DNA from: Ascarosepion bandense
Taxonomy: Eukaryota > Mollusca > Cephalopoda > Sepiida > Sepiidae
DNA length: 64,000 nt
Assembly (NCBI GenBank): GCA_037127315.1
Contig: JBBBDQ010000916.1
Location: 62,001-126,000, forward strand
Direction: 5' to 3'
Shown piece by piece: positions 53,795-64,000 of this stretch. The stretch's first letter is position 1. Each line of letters begins with the position of its first letter. Both the position numbers and the translations under genes were made by a program. The notes beneath the pieces are model-generated. The model did no database searches, was not told the origin of the DNA, and was given only the letters and a program-made list of their open reading frames with translations.

Positions 53795-55775
53795 CACATA
53801 CGCAAACAAGAAGAATCCAGATTCTAATGCAAATTTTATGGGAAAAAAGTTTTCTCGAGGTTGCGGCATAAACTGAACGTCGTGTGTCCCGGATTTGGCA
53901 GGAACTGATTTCTTCATATGTGGTTATCCCAAAGAAAAATTTTAATAATAATAAGCTTTAGACTATCCAATCACTTCAGGACAAAATTTAAACAGACGAC
54001 AAAGCTAGAGTCTGAAAAACTGAGAGTCATGATAGAAAATACCTTAGAAAGAACTTTCGTGCAAAGCTGATAATGGACTTAACTTAACAAATGTAATCTT
54101 TCTCAACTTGTTTAAATTTATTTCTTATATCTACTTCATATAATACAATCCTATTGTGAATTAAAAGTTTTAAAAATATTAATTTTTAAAATCATATGAC
54201 CTTTTTTTAGACGCGTTGCATATATTAAACAAATTTAATGCGATGATGCATCATTGTCTTCCTTTTTTCTTTTTTGAACACTTCTTCAGTTCATTTTATA
54301 TTTGTAAGCAAGCGGTTTGAACTCAGTAAATTTTATCGATTAACCAGTTTTCATTAAAATTTGGGAATTTAATAAAATAAAATAATAAATTGTATAAAAT
54401 AAATACAATTGACCTTCTAAAATGAATTTGTACCGCATGAATATTTGATTATTATTATTATAAAATAAAATTATTAAATCTGTTTATTATGGTGTCAGTT
54501 CGATTAATACAACTATTTAATATTGACGAAAAAGTAACTTACTTAAAAATATGGTTAATTATTGCTTCAAAATACAGTTTTTTAACTGTCCCATCATTTT
54601 TTTAAACACTCGCTAAAAGTATCGTTCGGGTCGCAATCAAGTGCATTGTCACGTACACCTTAATTTCTTTTATATTATTTCATTGGCAACTTTTATAATG
54701 AAGAACTGCTAAAGAAACCAAATTTAGACTGTTGTGTAGCTAGTAAGCCTGCGTGTTGCGAAGTTCTGTCTAAAGACATTGAAAAATAAATGCTTTTCAG
54801 ACAGACCTTGTAGTTTTACATTAGAATGAGCTTAGCTTAGATCAACACAAGGTCAAGAGATAAAAGTAAATTAGTACCATTCTAAAGGCATGTAAGAAAT
54901 CTTTGTAAATCCCTTTACTCACATGAGTACGACCCACATATCTGTCGATCAACTGATAAACTCACTATTGTAATAACGATTTGCGAAGTAACATTGCCAA
55001 CCACTTCGCTATCCCAAAGCATCTCAAATCTCAACTGATCAAAGCACAAGTCCAGAAGTATAAAATCCACAAAGAAATTCAATAAAGATATTTTGTTACC
55101 AATAACTGTCGCAATGTTGATTCATCAACGAAAGAACCGGTTCCGCACTAATAATTTCAAATGAAAGAGGTGGATAAATACCCAGCAGAATTAGACACTA
55201 GACCTGTTAGAATGTTGATTAACCTTTTTCTCATTTGGTACAATGGTGTAGACTGTCATCCGTAGCTTTATATGCAGTCAGGGCGCTGATAACATTGTGT
55301 CGCTGATGGAAGGTTTCATAGGCGGAAGCCACCAACCAGTGCAGATGAACCTAGACAAATGCAAGCATTTAATTTTGGATATTTTGATCTGGGGAGAGAT
55401 GTGTTTCACCAGGTTCAATTTTTTCGAAGACGTCTTACACGTGAGTAAATACTTGTAAATAGGAGTGGCCAGATGCTCATCTGTATAGCGACCCCACGAT
55501 CTCACCCGGTTATGTAACTGATGTTGTTTATGAATATCGTTAGTATTCAAGATTAACTCACCATTTCCGAACAGCAAAACGTCGAAAGTTATTTATTAAT
55601 GTTAGTTTGGTCTGAAACAAGGTATCATTATTGGAGGGCCGGTAAAGATAGAAATTCATATTATAGTGATTTAATGCATGAGATGAGCTTGTAACCATAC
55701 CGGTTTGTCATCATAGCGTTTTGACGGACGTTCTCTTTATTATTTATGTATTTATTCATATTAATATATATTTTT
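53795..55775. other. No recognised gene
   Basis: Read for LINE, PLE, gypsy and transposase motifs with no result. The minus ORF at 55577-55278 (99 codons, ending CTGWWLPPMKPSISDTM) has no family I recognise. Confidence 0.45.
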
Positions 55776-55779
55776 TAAT

Positions 55780-55905
55780 TCCATGTCACTTCAGAACCTT
55801 GGTAATCATGGCAAATCACAAATTCTGTCTTTCTTTGTTATTTATAATCTGCCATGACTTTTCGGGAAATATTTTGGAAAGTTATTCCCTCGTCTAGGAT
55901 TTAGA
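55780..55905 (-). mobile_element. Possible RTE-like LINE 3' terminus
   Basis: CCATGTCACTTCAGAACCTT then GGTAATCATGGC is a weaker match to the RTE-like 3' ends (consensus ATGTGCC..CTTTAGGACGTA..ATCATGG), with no (CTT)n tail. Confidence 0.35.
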
Positions 55906-56926
55906 ATTCAGAATTCAGATCAGTAGTTCCTAAACGATACGTCGTAAGAGGATAGCCGGTGAGGTGAAATCATAGAAAGGCAATCAAAGAGTTAGAAACA
56001 GTTTTAAAAAAGCGTATGCCAAAAGATAATTAAAATATTTCTATGAATTATTTTAGATTACATGTGTGAGTTCCAATATAAACAGTTATAAATAATCGTT
56101 GACCAATTTTATCATTGAGAAATGTTTGCAATATTTCTAGTATTAATAACGCAATAACTAAGGTCCAGTAGAAAAAAATAGTTATCAAAGATAATGTTCT
56201 GACTTCGAACCCGCTGTTATCTCACTTTAACACTTTTTCATGATATTTACTTTTAAATGTATTTTTATTACTGAAAATTTGGTAAGGAGTGAGCAAATTT
56301 TCATTCCGAAAATGCAGCAGAGATGAAAAAAATACATATATTTTGGAAACTACTGTCTTAGATTGTTCGCACTCACGATTTAAAAGCTGAGTCTTGATGG
56401 GTAATGTAAGATTAATGCTTTTTCTGACGTTGTTAGTTCGAAATGAACGTATCAGACTGTCGGTTCTACTCACCACGTAGATAGCCGTTGCTTGCACGCA
56501 CATCTTTAGTCTCATATTATACAATGACAAATAAATTTTGAAATGATACAACAAAAATTGTATATTCCGGATTTTTAATCAAATATTGATTTTCTATTAA
56601 CATGTTGATTTGATTTGCTTTTCAACGGCCATGTGTTATATATTCAAACAAAGTCCTGGCTATATCAATATATATTCTGTGAGAAATAATTTATTTTGGG
56701 GTCACTAATTGGATTTAGAAAAAAGAAAGAAAGTAAACTTGCTAAAGAAAACATGCAATTGTATATGTTGTATATTTTCCTTAGAATCTCAGAAATATCC
56801 AAAATTAGAATTTTTTCTTTTGGACATTATTGATTTTCGTGTTCTTTTTGTTGCACAAAAATATTGTATATTGTTACCTTTCTCTCTTTTTTACAGATAG
56901 ATCTTTTCACAAATACACACACACAC

Positions 56927-57008
<82 letters not shown>

Positions 57009-57875
57009 TTTATTACATATATTATTTATTATGGATATTATATTGGAGACTTTTTCTGCAACTATTTTCAGAAAATGACAGATTTAACGACGAGATTCTT
57101 TGAAACGCGTGCTATGAAGAATTGAAAGAGTAACAGGACGCCTGACTAAAGTTGGCACGAACGAAATTCTGCTGCAAATAGAAAATATGGAAGCAGTAAG
57201 TAATCTTTAAAATTATACGAAATCCATTTATAATTTGCTTTCCTACGCCCACACCTGAGCATGTGAATATGCGTGCGTGTCTTCATTCAATTTTTGATAT
57301 TCCATCATATAGATCCTTTTGTTCGTTTCTTCGAAGCTATTTCAATCTCAAACAGATCTTCTATTTGCTAGTGCTTATGAAATTTAGCTTTTTTCAGTCA
57401 AAAATTAGAACGCTAATGATATCATGTTTATTAGAATGTATCAATAAGAGAATATTTTAAATTTTAAATGTTGACTTTACATTTTCGGAATTTATACATT
57501 TGTAAAGCAAATATTAGGATGAAAATGTAGTCAGTATTTTCTGAAAAAATAAACAAGATGATAAAGCCCCTAAGACACAAGTAGATACTGAAAATGAAAG
57601 ATACTGAGAAAATGTTACGGAAAATAGAGATAAATGACAATATCAAACAAGTTGCAAGGAGATAGATTACGATTGAAGTTAAATTTAAAATTTTAAAGAA
57701 TTGGCTTGACTGGAAAGTAAGGAACCTGAAGAGAGTTTCACAAGCAAGATGTGTTTTATAAAAACATATATACTTAAAAAAAAGTCTACGCAGAATACTA
57801 TCAAACCTATTTATTTTCTGATTCGAATATTTATTATCTCCCCATATTTATATTTTCACGGCGTCACGTGATCCA
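55906..57875. other. No recognised gene; contains (GA)n(GT)n microsatellite
   Basis: The only distinct item is (GA)n followed by (GT)n at 56927-57008. The 110-codon minus ORF at 56554-56222 shows no motif. Confidence 0.45.
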
Positions 57876-57879
57876 AGTA

Positions 57880-59780
57880 ACACGATTGCTCTAATTACAT
57901 CAAAACAAGGTAAACTATGTTTCTTCTCTGGTGATCCGTGTTCAAAGTCAAATGTCGGCAGCGACAATCTATTAAATATGTCACCTCCCGTTTGAGAAAC
58001 CTTCCACTGGATTCTATATGTCTTCAGTTTCGGATCAATATTTAAAAATATTGTTTTTGTTCCTTTTCCCTTACCGTAAAAACCTTTCCTGATGACGTTG
58101 GTACGTCAAACGTTCCATACAATATTTTCATAAGTACCCCTTTTCGGAGATTTTCTAAATCGGGGTGTATCTATTTTAACTGATTAAAGTGTCGCTTCTA
58201 TTCCCACCTTTGTTCCCTATGACATGTATGTCATTTCACCGTTTTTATAACACCATCTTCCAATATTCTTTTCCACGTTGATATATTTTAAGAAACCTCT
58301 TATCTGCAAGTTTGAAGTATTTACTTAAATTGTTATTTCTTTATGCTCTTGCATTAAGTTCTGGTAGTAATTTATTAAAAACAGACTTAATCTTCATGGC
58401 AAACATGAACTTTGCTGGCAACATTCCAGACATAGATTTCGAAATTGGCGTTATTCCAGAAAAACTCAGCATCACTTCAGCTCACTCCGTTTTTTTTTTA
58501 CTTTTCATGATCTTTTAAACGTAATCGTCAAATCGTTCGGTTTGTCCTTTTGATCTTGGGTGATATGAATGCGTTGTAATGTGTTCGATTGCTAATGCTG
58601 AAACAATAGAATCAGGTACACCGAGCCTTGTAAAAATCTCGTGTAAATAGCCAGTTTTCTACATGTTAATACTTCTGGTCATTTAGTGTAACTATCGATT
58701 ACCACAAGATAGTATGCTCCGTTTAACGGGCCTAAGAAGTCTATATATACTCTGAACCATGGAATATCGGTTTTCGGCCGAGGCTGAAATTTTATAGGCA
58801 GTGACTTCGCTGCCTGAGCACAACCTCTGAATAGTTTTACTTAATTTTCAATATATTGATCCATTTTGGGCTAATACGTATAAGACTTCATCAAGAATTT
58901 TATCATAGGAATTCTTTTGATGTTCTATGTGAAATTCTTTTAGCATACGTTTTTGCAACGATACTGGTATCACAATTCTTTCTGCGTATATAAGTACACT
59001 GTTGCATAATGAAAATGCGTTATTTCCAGTAATATACACTTTTCTTTTTTTTTCTTTAAATATTTTTTTTTTCGTTTTATTATAAGGTCGTATATTTCCG
59101 ATTTAATTCTTATTTCTTATAATGTTATGGGCAGTTCTCTTACTGTATTTTATAGTGTGCATGTGTTTTATTGCGCTCGACCATGAACGATCTACAGTTT
59201 ACATCGATAATTTGTTCTAGATATAGCATTCAGGACATACACAATTCACATTTCCCTCACTGATTAGAAAACCATACTCTTTAATTTTCTTACATATTTT
59301 TTTTACATTTTCCGTACGTTGATTTCGCGTCACCCCTTTAATAAGTACATTATCTAAATATACTGGTGCACAATCCAGAAAGCATCGTTTCCATAATCAG
59401 CTGAAATATGCTTCGTTCTACCTTAATGCCGTAAGGAAGCTAGTTAAATTTGTATAATCTCTATGAATGTTAACTGTTATCAATTTTGAGCACACTTCGT
59501 CTACTAGTACTTGTAGGTAAGCGTCTGACAGATCCAATTTAGAAAAAAATACCACCATTTAATTTAACAAAAAAATGTCATCTGGATTTAGTAAAAGGTA
59601 GTTATATTATTTTCAAACTTTTATTTAATCCCATTGAAAACTCAACAGATACTTTTATTTTATATTTTTTAATGTAAATTGTGGGCGGTGCCTATTCGGA
59701 ATATTCCATTTTTGATATCACGCCTACTTTAGTGGAGCTTATGATTTCTTTAATGGTCTGTTAAAAGTTGAAAAGCGTCT
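57880..59780 (-). pseudogene. Ty3/gypsy pol remnant (RT and integrase)
   Basis: On the minus strand, RT remnants near 59370-59330 read VYLDNVLIKGVTRNQRT, the YLDD active site with the last Asp changed, followed by ICKKIKEYGFLISEG. The integrase zinc-binding region (59039-58848) reads AERIVIPVSLQKRMLKEFHI then EHQ (HHCC finger, His-His present), then GCAQAAKSLPIKF, and the core domain begins IDFLGPLNGAYYLVVIDSYT (about 58735-58685, first catalytic Asp). A probable integrase tail is near 57990-57900 (WKVSQTGGDIFNRLSLP). The distance between YLDN and the HHCC finger is about 430 bp, much shorter than in an intact pol, so most of the RNase H region is deleted. Stops throughout. No LTRs identified. 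Confidence 0.75.
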
Positions 59781-59784
59781 ATAG

Positions 59785-60721
59785 TCTTGCATCCTAGATG
59801 CTCGTTCGCTGTGAAATAACTCTTTCCTCAATTCTTTCGATACCGAGTTTTAGATTTACACTCTTCTGCTATTTCCGGAGAGTTAATTTACGATCCATTT
59901 CCATTTTAGCAAGTATCCTGGATCGTATATCTGCGGCTTTATTAGAGGTTAAGATCTGTACGAATATTAAATATTTTAATAAACCCGGAATTGATTAATT
60001 TAACTTGAACTTCTTGTATTGTGAATTCACGACTCCTTCAGAAGTTTTTTGGCAAGAAAATGTACTGTAAAGATCGCCAAATTGTAAACATCAACATTTA
60101 CAAGTATATTTGTGCATGTATTCGAAAATTAAGATTTTTTTCTGATGTATACTAAAAACTGAAACTTATTTGCTCATAAGTTTAAACTCGATTCTTAATG
60201 ACCATATATTATTAAGAATGAATCTATAAATAAAATAAAGAACTGAAATGCCTATTTGTGGTTTAACATAGTGACAAGTAAATTCGAAAATAAGAAAATT
60301 CGAAGTCGTTTTTCGCTTCTCCTGGAATAAATTACCGAACAAATATATTAAAGCTAACAGACCAAACCTTAATAAAAATGAAAAACAAAAACAGCTATGT
60401 ATCAAACTTTGCTAATAAAACCTAAGATGCAAATTACTCATCGCCTTCAAGCCAGGATACTTAAACTAGGAAAGATATAAGACACGCGCAGCCATATATA
60501 AACCAATAAAAGTATATATTTATTTGCTGTCACAGACTTAAACCTTTAAGCAAAGACGCGAAGTGTTTTCATTGGACAAGCATCTAAAATACATTTAAAT
60601 TAGGTGTAAAATGTAAAAGTATTGGAGACATAAAGGTGATAATGTCATTAAATATCAGATAATACTGCGTTACTAATTACGTGCAATTTGAAGAAATCCA
60701 CGAAAGAAAATAATCCCCCTC

Positions 60722-60755
<34 letters not shown>

Positions 60756-60980
60756 GCTCTCTCTTTCTCTCTCTCTCTCCGAATGTATTTCTTTGACTGG
60801 AAAGTTAAAAAGACGTAAAGAAAGACATTTTTTTATTTACTAAACTTCATGATATGTTTCCTTACATACAATACGTGCCAATAAAACAGGCGGCTATTTT
60901 TTATATTAATAGCCTAAAAGTTAAATGAAATAGATACCATTTGTTCATAGAAAGCTTTCCATAAATACACTATCACACTG
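59785..60980. other. No recognised gene; (CT)n microsatellite at 60717-60780
   Basis: No coding block recognised. (CT)n has CG and T interruptions. Confidence 0.45.
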
Positions 60981-60984
60981 TTAA

Positions 60985-61250
60985 TTGCAATACGTGATAC
61001 ATGCTTAGGCGATCGTGTCTCAAAAAAGACATTACTGACTGAGCAGTAGATTTTCCAGCAGTAGGTTGGCATTACTACCTGCGGTAGACTGGTTTGCCAT
61101 TTAATTCATAGCTGGAGGGAGAAGAGACGGATTAACACCTTTCTTAAAGTTATTTGTGCTTAAATGAATGCAACAAACTCAATTAGAATTCGAACTCTGC
61201 TCTCTGATTTCTCGTTCCCAGCCAATATTCACTGCACCGGACGTCTGCAT
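60985..61250 (-). mobile_element. tRNA-derived SINE, type 1, copy
   Basis: The minus strand begins CCGGTGCAGTGAATATTGG (A-box region), then GAGTTCGAATTC (B box, 61196-61185), then the shared body down to GATCGCCTAAGCATGTAT. One of the better-preserved copies. Confidence 0.78.
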
Positions 61251-62085
61251 CTCACATACAGAGTAGAAAACATATTTGGGAATAAAAGTGTTCAATGATA
61301 TTTTTTCACTACATGAATAATAAAATAATCATTTTCTTCTTAAACCAAGCCGTTAAAAATGATAACTGTTAGTCTTAAGGATAATTCTAGACACTCATTC
61401 GAATACTTTTTCTCATGAAGTGCAAAACAATTTTCTTTGTTAAAATATTTCAAAGGGCTGGTAATAAAGATGTATAGCAAAGTTTATATTTATGCTTATG
61501 AATAGTTCAACAAACACGAAGATTGACGAATATCGACGTGGATAGTCCAAATACTTTGTTGCGTGAAATTTGGTAATAAAGACACGAATCAGTCCCTTAT
61601 AAAAGTGGTTACATAGCAAGGTATATTGACTTCTATAATTTTGGTTCTAAAAGAAAGAAACATTGAATCGAAAAATATGGAGACGGGAACAGGAAGCGAA
61701 TCCCCTAAGCTCTCCCAGCGTTCATAGAAACTTTCAGATAAAAGAGAATATCTGGGGAGTTAGGTTAGTCTAGTCCCTGAATTAAATGATTGTGAGTAAC
61801 TGTCAGACCAACTTTCTCTAATTGCTTTAGTCTCATTTAGAAAAGACAAAGTATTTCAAATGCAATGTAAAACCAAGAATGTATCACGAGTGCTGAATAT
61901 ATCTCTGACCAGAGTTCCAATTCTTTACATTAACCAAACAGAATTGTACCAACATCCATACAAAACATATTTGTCGGCAACATAGATGCGATACACACCT
62001 CAAACAAAGGCGTTCAGAAATCATAGAAGTTCTTATACAAAATATCAACTATTAATAACATCATCTACGTCCACGTCCAGAATGT
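61251..62085. other. No recognised gene
   Basis: Nothing recognised on either strand. Confidence 0.4.
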
Positions 62086-62087
62086 AA

Positions 62088-62345
62088 GTCAGTTAAGTGC
62101 CATACGTAATACATGCTCGAGCGATTATATCTCGAAAGAGACATGATTGACTGTTTAAAAGATTTTGCTAGGAGTAGTTTGCTATTATTTCTGCGGTAGA
62201 CATATTGCCAACCAAGGCTATGAAAACCAATCTGTCTTTGTATTTAACACATAGCTGGAGGGAGAAGCGACGGATTAATACCTTTCTCAGGATCATTTGC
62301 GCATAAGTGAATGCAACGAATCCAACTAGAATTCGAACTCGACTC
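62088..62345 (-). mobile_element. tRNA-derived SINE, type 1, copy
   Basis: Same text as the 60985 copy (GTAGACATATTGCCAACCAA, AACACATAGCTGGAGGGAGA, B box GAGTTCGAATTC at 62342-62331), with the A box truncated at 62345. Confidence 0.75.
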
Positions 62346-62820
62346 TCCGCCCAGTGGGCATTTTCGGGAATTTAGAATATGTTTACTTTTTAGCAACTTT
62401 TAAAGTCTACATAATATCATGTATTATAACGATAGAACTAAAACCCTTTAAAATAGTTAATAGTTTAGCCGAAAGCAATCGAAATGAACAAACAAATATT
62501 AAGTCCACACAAGAAAATACTTGTTCGCATATTATAAAAATATAATATATATTAATAACATATTATATATATTATATATTATAACAAGTACCTTGTTATT
62601 CTTGCTTAACAAAATATTTAACTGCTCAAATACTCAACTTCAGCTGCTTAAATACTCAAATCTGCTTTGTATTACTGTACATTCTCTATAATTAGAAATC
62701 CTTGATAAAACCGAAACAGACTGCAATGTCATTAGACCTGAACTGGCATCTCGCTTTCAGTTATTCACCTCTATAATGTAGCTTCCTGGTACCTTTTTTT
62801 ATAACTACTTTCATGGTCAT
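62346..62820. other. No recognised gene
   Basis: A+T-rich with a (TAATA)-like palindromic stretch near 62540-62580. Confidence 0.4.
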
Positions 62821-62821
62821 T

Positions 62822-62872
62822 TTTTAATCATTTCACTCCAAGCAAGCTGACAACGTCACTAGTGCGCAGGGT
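62822..62872 (-). mobile_element. Jockey/CR1-like LINE 3' end (isolated)
   Basis: TTTTTAATCATTTCACTCCA then AGCAAGCTGACAACGTCACT and AGTGCGCAGGG is the reverse complement of the family 3' end. Only about 50 bp remain, abutting a SINE. Confidence 0.6.
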
Positions 62873-63040
62873 GAGTCAGTCAGTTAAGTACCAAGCGTAA
62901 TACACACTTTGGCTGAAGATGTCTTTTTCGGGAAATGAATGACTGGGCAGAAAATTTTCACGTAATAGGTTGTCATTACTTTCTTCTGTAGACTGGTTGC
63001 CAACTAATGCTGTAGAATTCCAATCTATGATGTTAACACA
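62872..63040 (-). mobile_element. tRNA-derived SINE, type 1, 5'-truncated copy
   Basis: Shares TCAGTCAGTTAAGTACCA, GTAGACTGGTTGCCAACTAA and ATTCCAATCTATGAT with the other copies; the tRNA head is missing. Confidence 0.65.
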
Positions 63041-63537
63041 TCACTAAGTCCTGGGTCTGACATATAGGTGGAGATACTAATAAATATCCATAGTAATTGT
63101 TATGGTTTATAAAATGGCGAGTGTTCTAAAAATAGAAAATGATAGACACACTGACACCAAGAATTCAAAATTGGGCGGCGAAATAAGAAACTGTTTCTTT
63201 TGGTAAAAGTAGGAGTAAGAGTAGGAGTAAGAAGTATGGAGTTAAGGACAGTAGTTTTGTATAGGAGTTTTGAAAAGGGAAAGACGCTAGTCAGTTGACC
63301 ACTAGAGTCCAGAAGGGATAGGCTCGTTTACTACTAGCATCCCACAGTGAAGAGAATTTAGCTAGTCTGCTCCTGTATCCACACCAAATTTAAAGGTTGT
63401 ATCTTGATGTAAAAACCTAAAGTTTTATACCAAAAATAAACATCATTAATTCAAGTTTGTGTTATCTTCTAATTATACCAAAACGAAGCAACACAACAGT
63501 GGTGACCACGACATACGAACAGAAAGCAACCTCATAT

Positions 63538-63539
<2 letters not shown>
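63041..63539. other. No recognised gene; possible leader of the gypsy element
   Basis: It contains a short GTAGGAGTAAGA tandem repeat near 63207-63230. 63280-63470 (CGCTAGTCAGTTGACCACTA and onward) could belong to the LTR or leader of the element starting at 63607, but no LTR partner lies in the window. Confidence 0.35.

Positions 63540-63599
<60 letters not shown>
63540..63599. repeat. (TA)n microsatellite
   Basis: About 30 uninterrupted TA units directly upstream of the gag-like ORF; Ile/Tyr ORFs are artefacts. Confidence 0.95.
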
Positions 63600-63602
<3 letters not shown>

Positions 63603-63606
63603 ATAT

Positions 63607-64000
63607 ATGGTGCAAACAGGAGAGGAAACGACTCATCAAGTCAATATCAAGGCACTGGAATTCATGGAAACTACTGTAAATGGATGGTTTACGATATTAG
63701 AAGCCCAGTTTCACTTGCGAAATGTGACAGCGTCGAAAACAAAGTTTTATACAGTAACATCGTCGTTACCAGCTGAAGAAGTGGGTAAACTACCAAATGC
63801 TACCCTCGCATCACAAGACTACGAGGAATTAAAACGAACTCTGATAGAAGCTCACGAACAAACAAAACCGGAGCTTCTAGAAAAATTAATGTCGGCTACG
63901 ACTATTTCAGGACGACCGTCGACATATTTGCAAAAAATGCTATCCGTAGCTAAACGGATAGGTATTAGCGACGACATTCTGAGACACAAATTTGTGCAGG
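63607..64000 (+). CDS. Ty3/gypsy-type gag (capsid) protein, 5' part, open at window end
   Basis: An uninterrupted frame from ATG at 63607 through the last base (131 codons). It starts MVQTGEETTHQVNIKALEF and continues NGWFTILEAQFHLRNVTASK, TKFYTVTSSLPAEEVGKLPN, YEELKRTLIEAHEQTKPELL, EKLMSATTISGRPSTYLQKM and DDILRHKFVQ. The pattern WFxxLEAQFxxRxITxxxTKFxxVxxxLPxE...YxxLKxxLIxxxEQ.KxELLxKLMSxxxxGxRxPSxxLxxM is the capsid domain of Ty3/gypsy retrotransposons, which packages the element RNA in cytoplasmic particles. No stop or shift in the visible part, unlike every other retroelement here, so this element may be young. The chosen ATG is the first in frame after the (TA)n tract; the true start could be upstream of the repeat or at 63664. 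Confidence 0.8.
   Translation, partial: MVQTGEETTHQVNIKALEFMETTVNGWFTILEAQFHLRNVTASKTKFYTVTSSLPAEEVGKLPNATLASQDYEELKRTLIEAHEQTKPELLEKLMSATTISGRPSTYLQKMLSVAKRIGISDDILRHKFVQ

Noticed and set aside
55278..55577. 99-codon minus ORF
   Set aside because: Reads like protein-like text but I recognise no family and it has no supporting neighbour; left unassigned.

Overview
The window is about 64 kb of A+T-rich eukaryotic intergenic or intronic DNA in which I recognise no intact host gene. Nearly everything that can be named is transposable-element debris. The repeat spectrum fits a mollusc, most likely a coleoid cephalopod of the octopus type: tRNA-derived SINEs, one with a body I recall as cephalopod-specific, Jockey/CR1-like and RTE-like LINEs, Penelope-like retroelements, Ty3/gypsy elements, Tc1/mariner transposons, and abundant (TA)n, (CA)n, (CTT)n and (TTA)n microsatellites. 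That assignment is an inference from repeat families, not from a host gene.

Layout. 1-5.3 kb: three decayed antisense 3' ends of one non-LTR retrotransposon with (TTA)n tails, and a complete but dead Tc1-type transposon (2880-4437). 6.2-7.5 kb: a complete but dead mariner. 9.3-10.7 kb: a tRNA-type SINE and an RTE-like RT remnant. 13.4-15.9 kb: cephalopod-SINE fragments, a three-copy repeat with one inverted copy, and a tandemly duplicated ORF. 19.8-21.2 kb: Jockey-like copy A. 22-22.9 kb: RTE tails and a second SINE type. 25.8-28.9 kb: antisense Jockey-like copy B with an intact endonuclease ORF and a deleted RT core. 29.5-31 kb: RTE and Jockey fragments. 31.3-33.3 kb: a transposon whose ends are arrays of a 21-bp repeat in inverted orientation. 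34.4-40.4 kb: two Penelope-like remnants with GIY-YIG endonuclease, SINEs, and a hammerhead-ribozyme-like fold. 40.6-46.5 kb: three antisense copies of a tRNA-headed SINE whose 3' end carries a hammerhead ribozyme motif, mixed with Jockey and RTE fragments. 46.7-49.6 kb: Jockey-like copy E, the best-preserved RT. 50.2-52.8 kb: RTE endonuclease and RT remnant. 53.1-53.8 kb: a long inverted repeat. 57.9-59.8 kb: antisense Ty3/gypsy pol remnant. 61-63 kb: SINE cluster. 63.6 kb to the end: an intact 5' portion of a Ty3/gypsy-type gag ORF that runs out of the window.

The most interesting items are the SINE-hammerhead family (two copies keep every core base, and one stem pair differs between copies in a compensatory way), the Penelope-associated hammerhead-like fold on the opposite strand nearby, and the TA-flanked transposon with 21-bp iterated ends. 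The simple repeats are largely not independent features: (TTA)n, (CTT)n and many (TA)n tracts sit exactly at the 3' ends of specific retroelement families. All assignments were read by eye from the sequence and translations; no alignment or database search was run.
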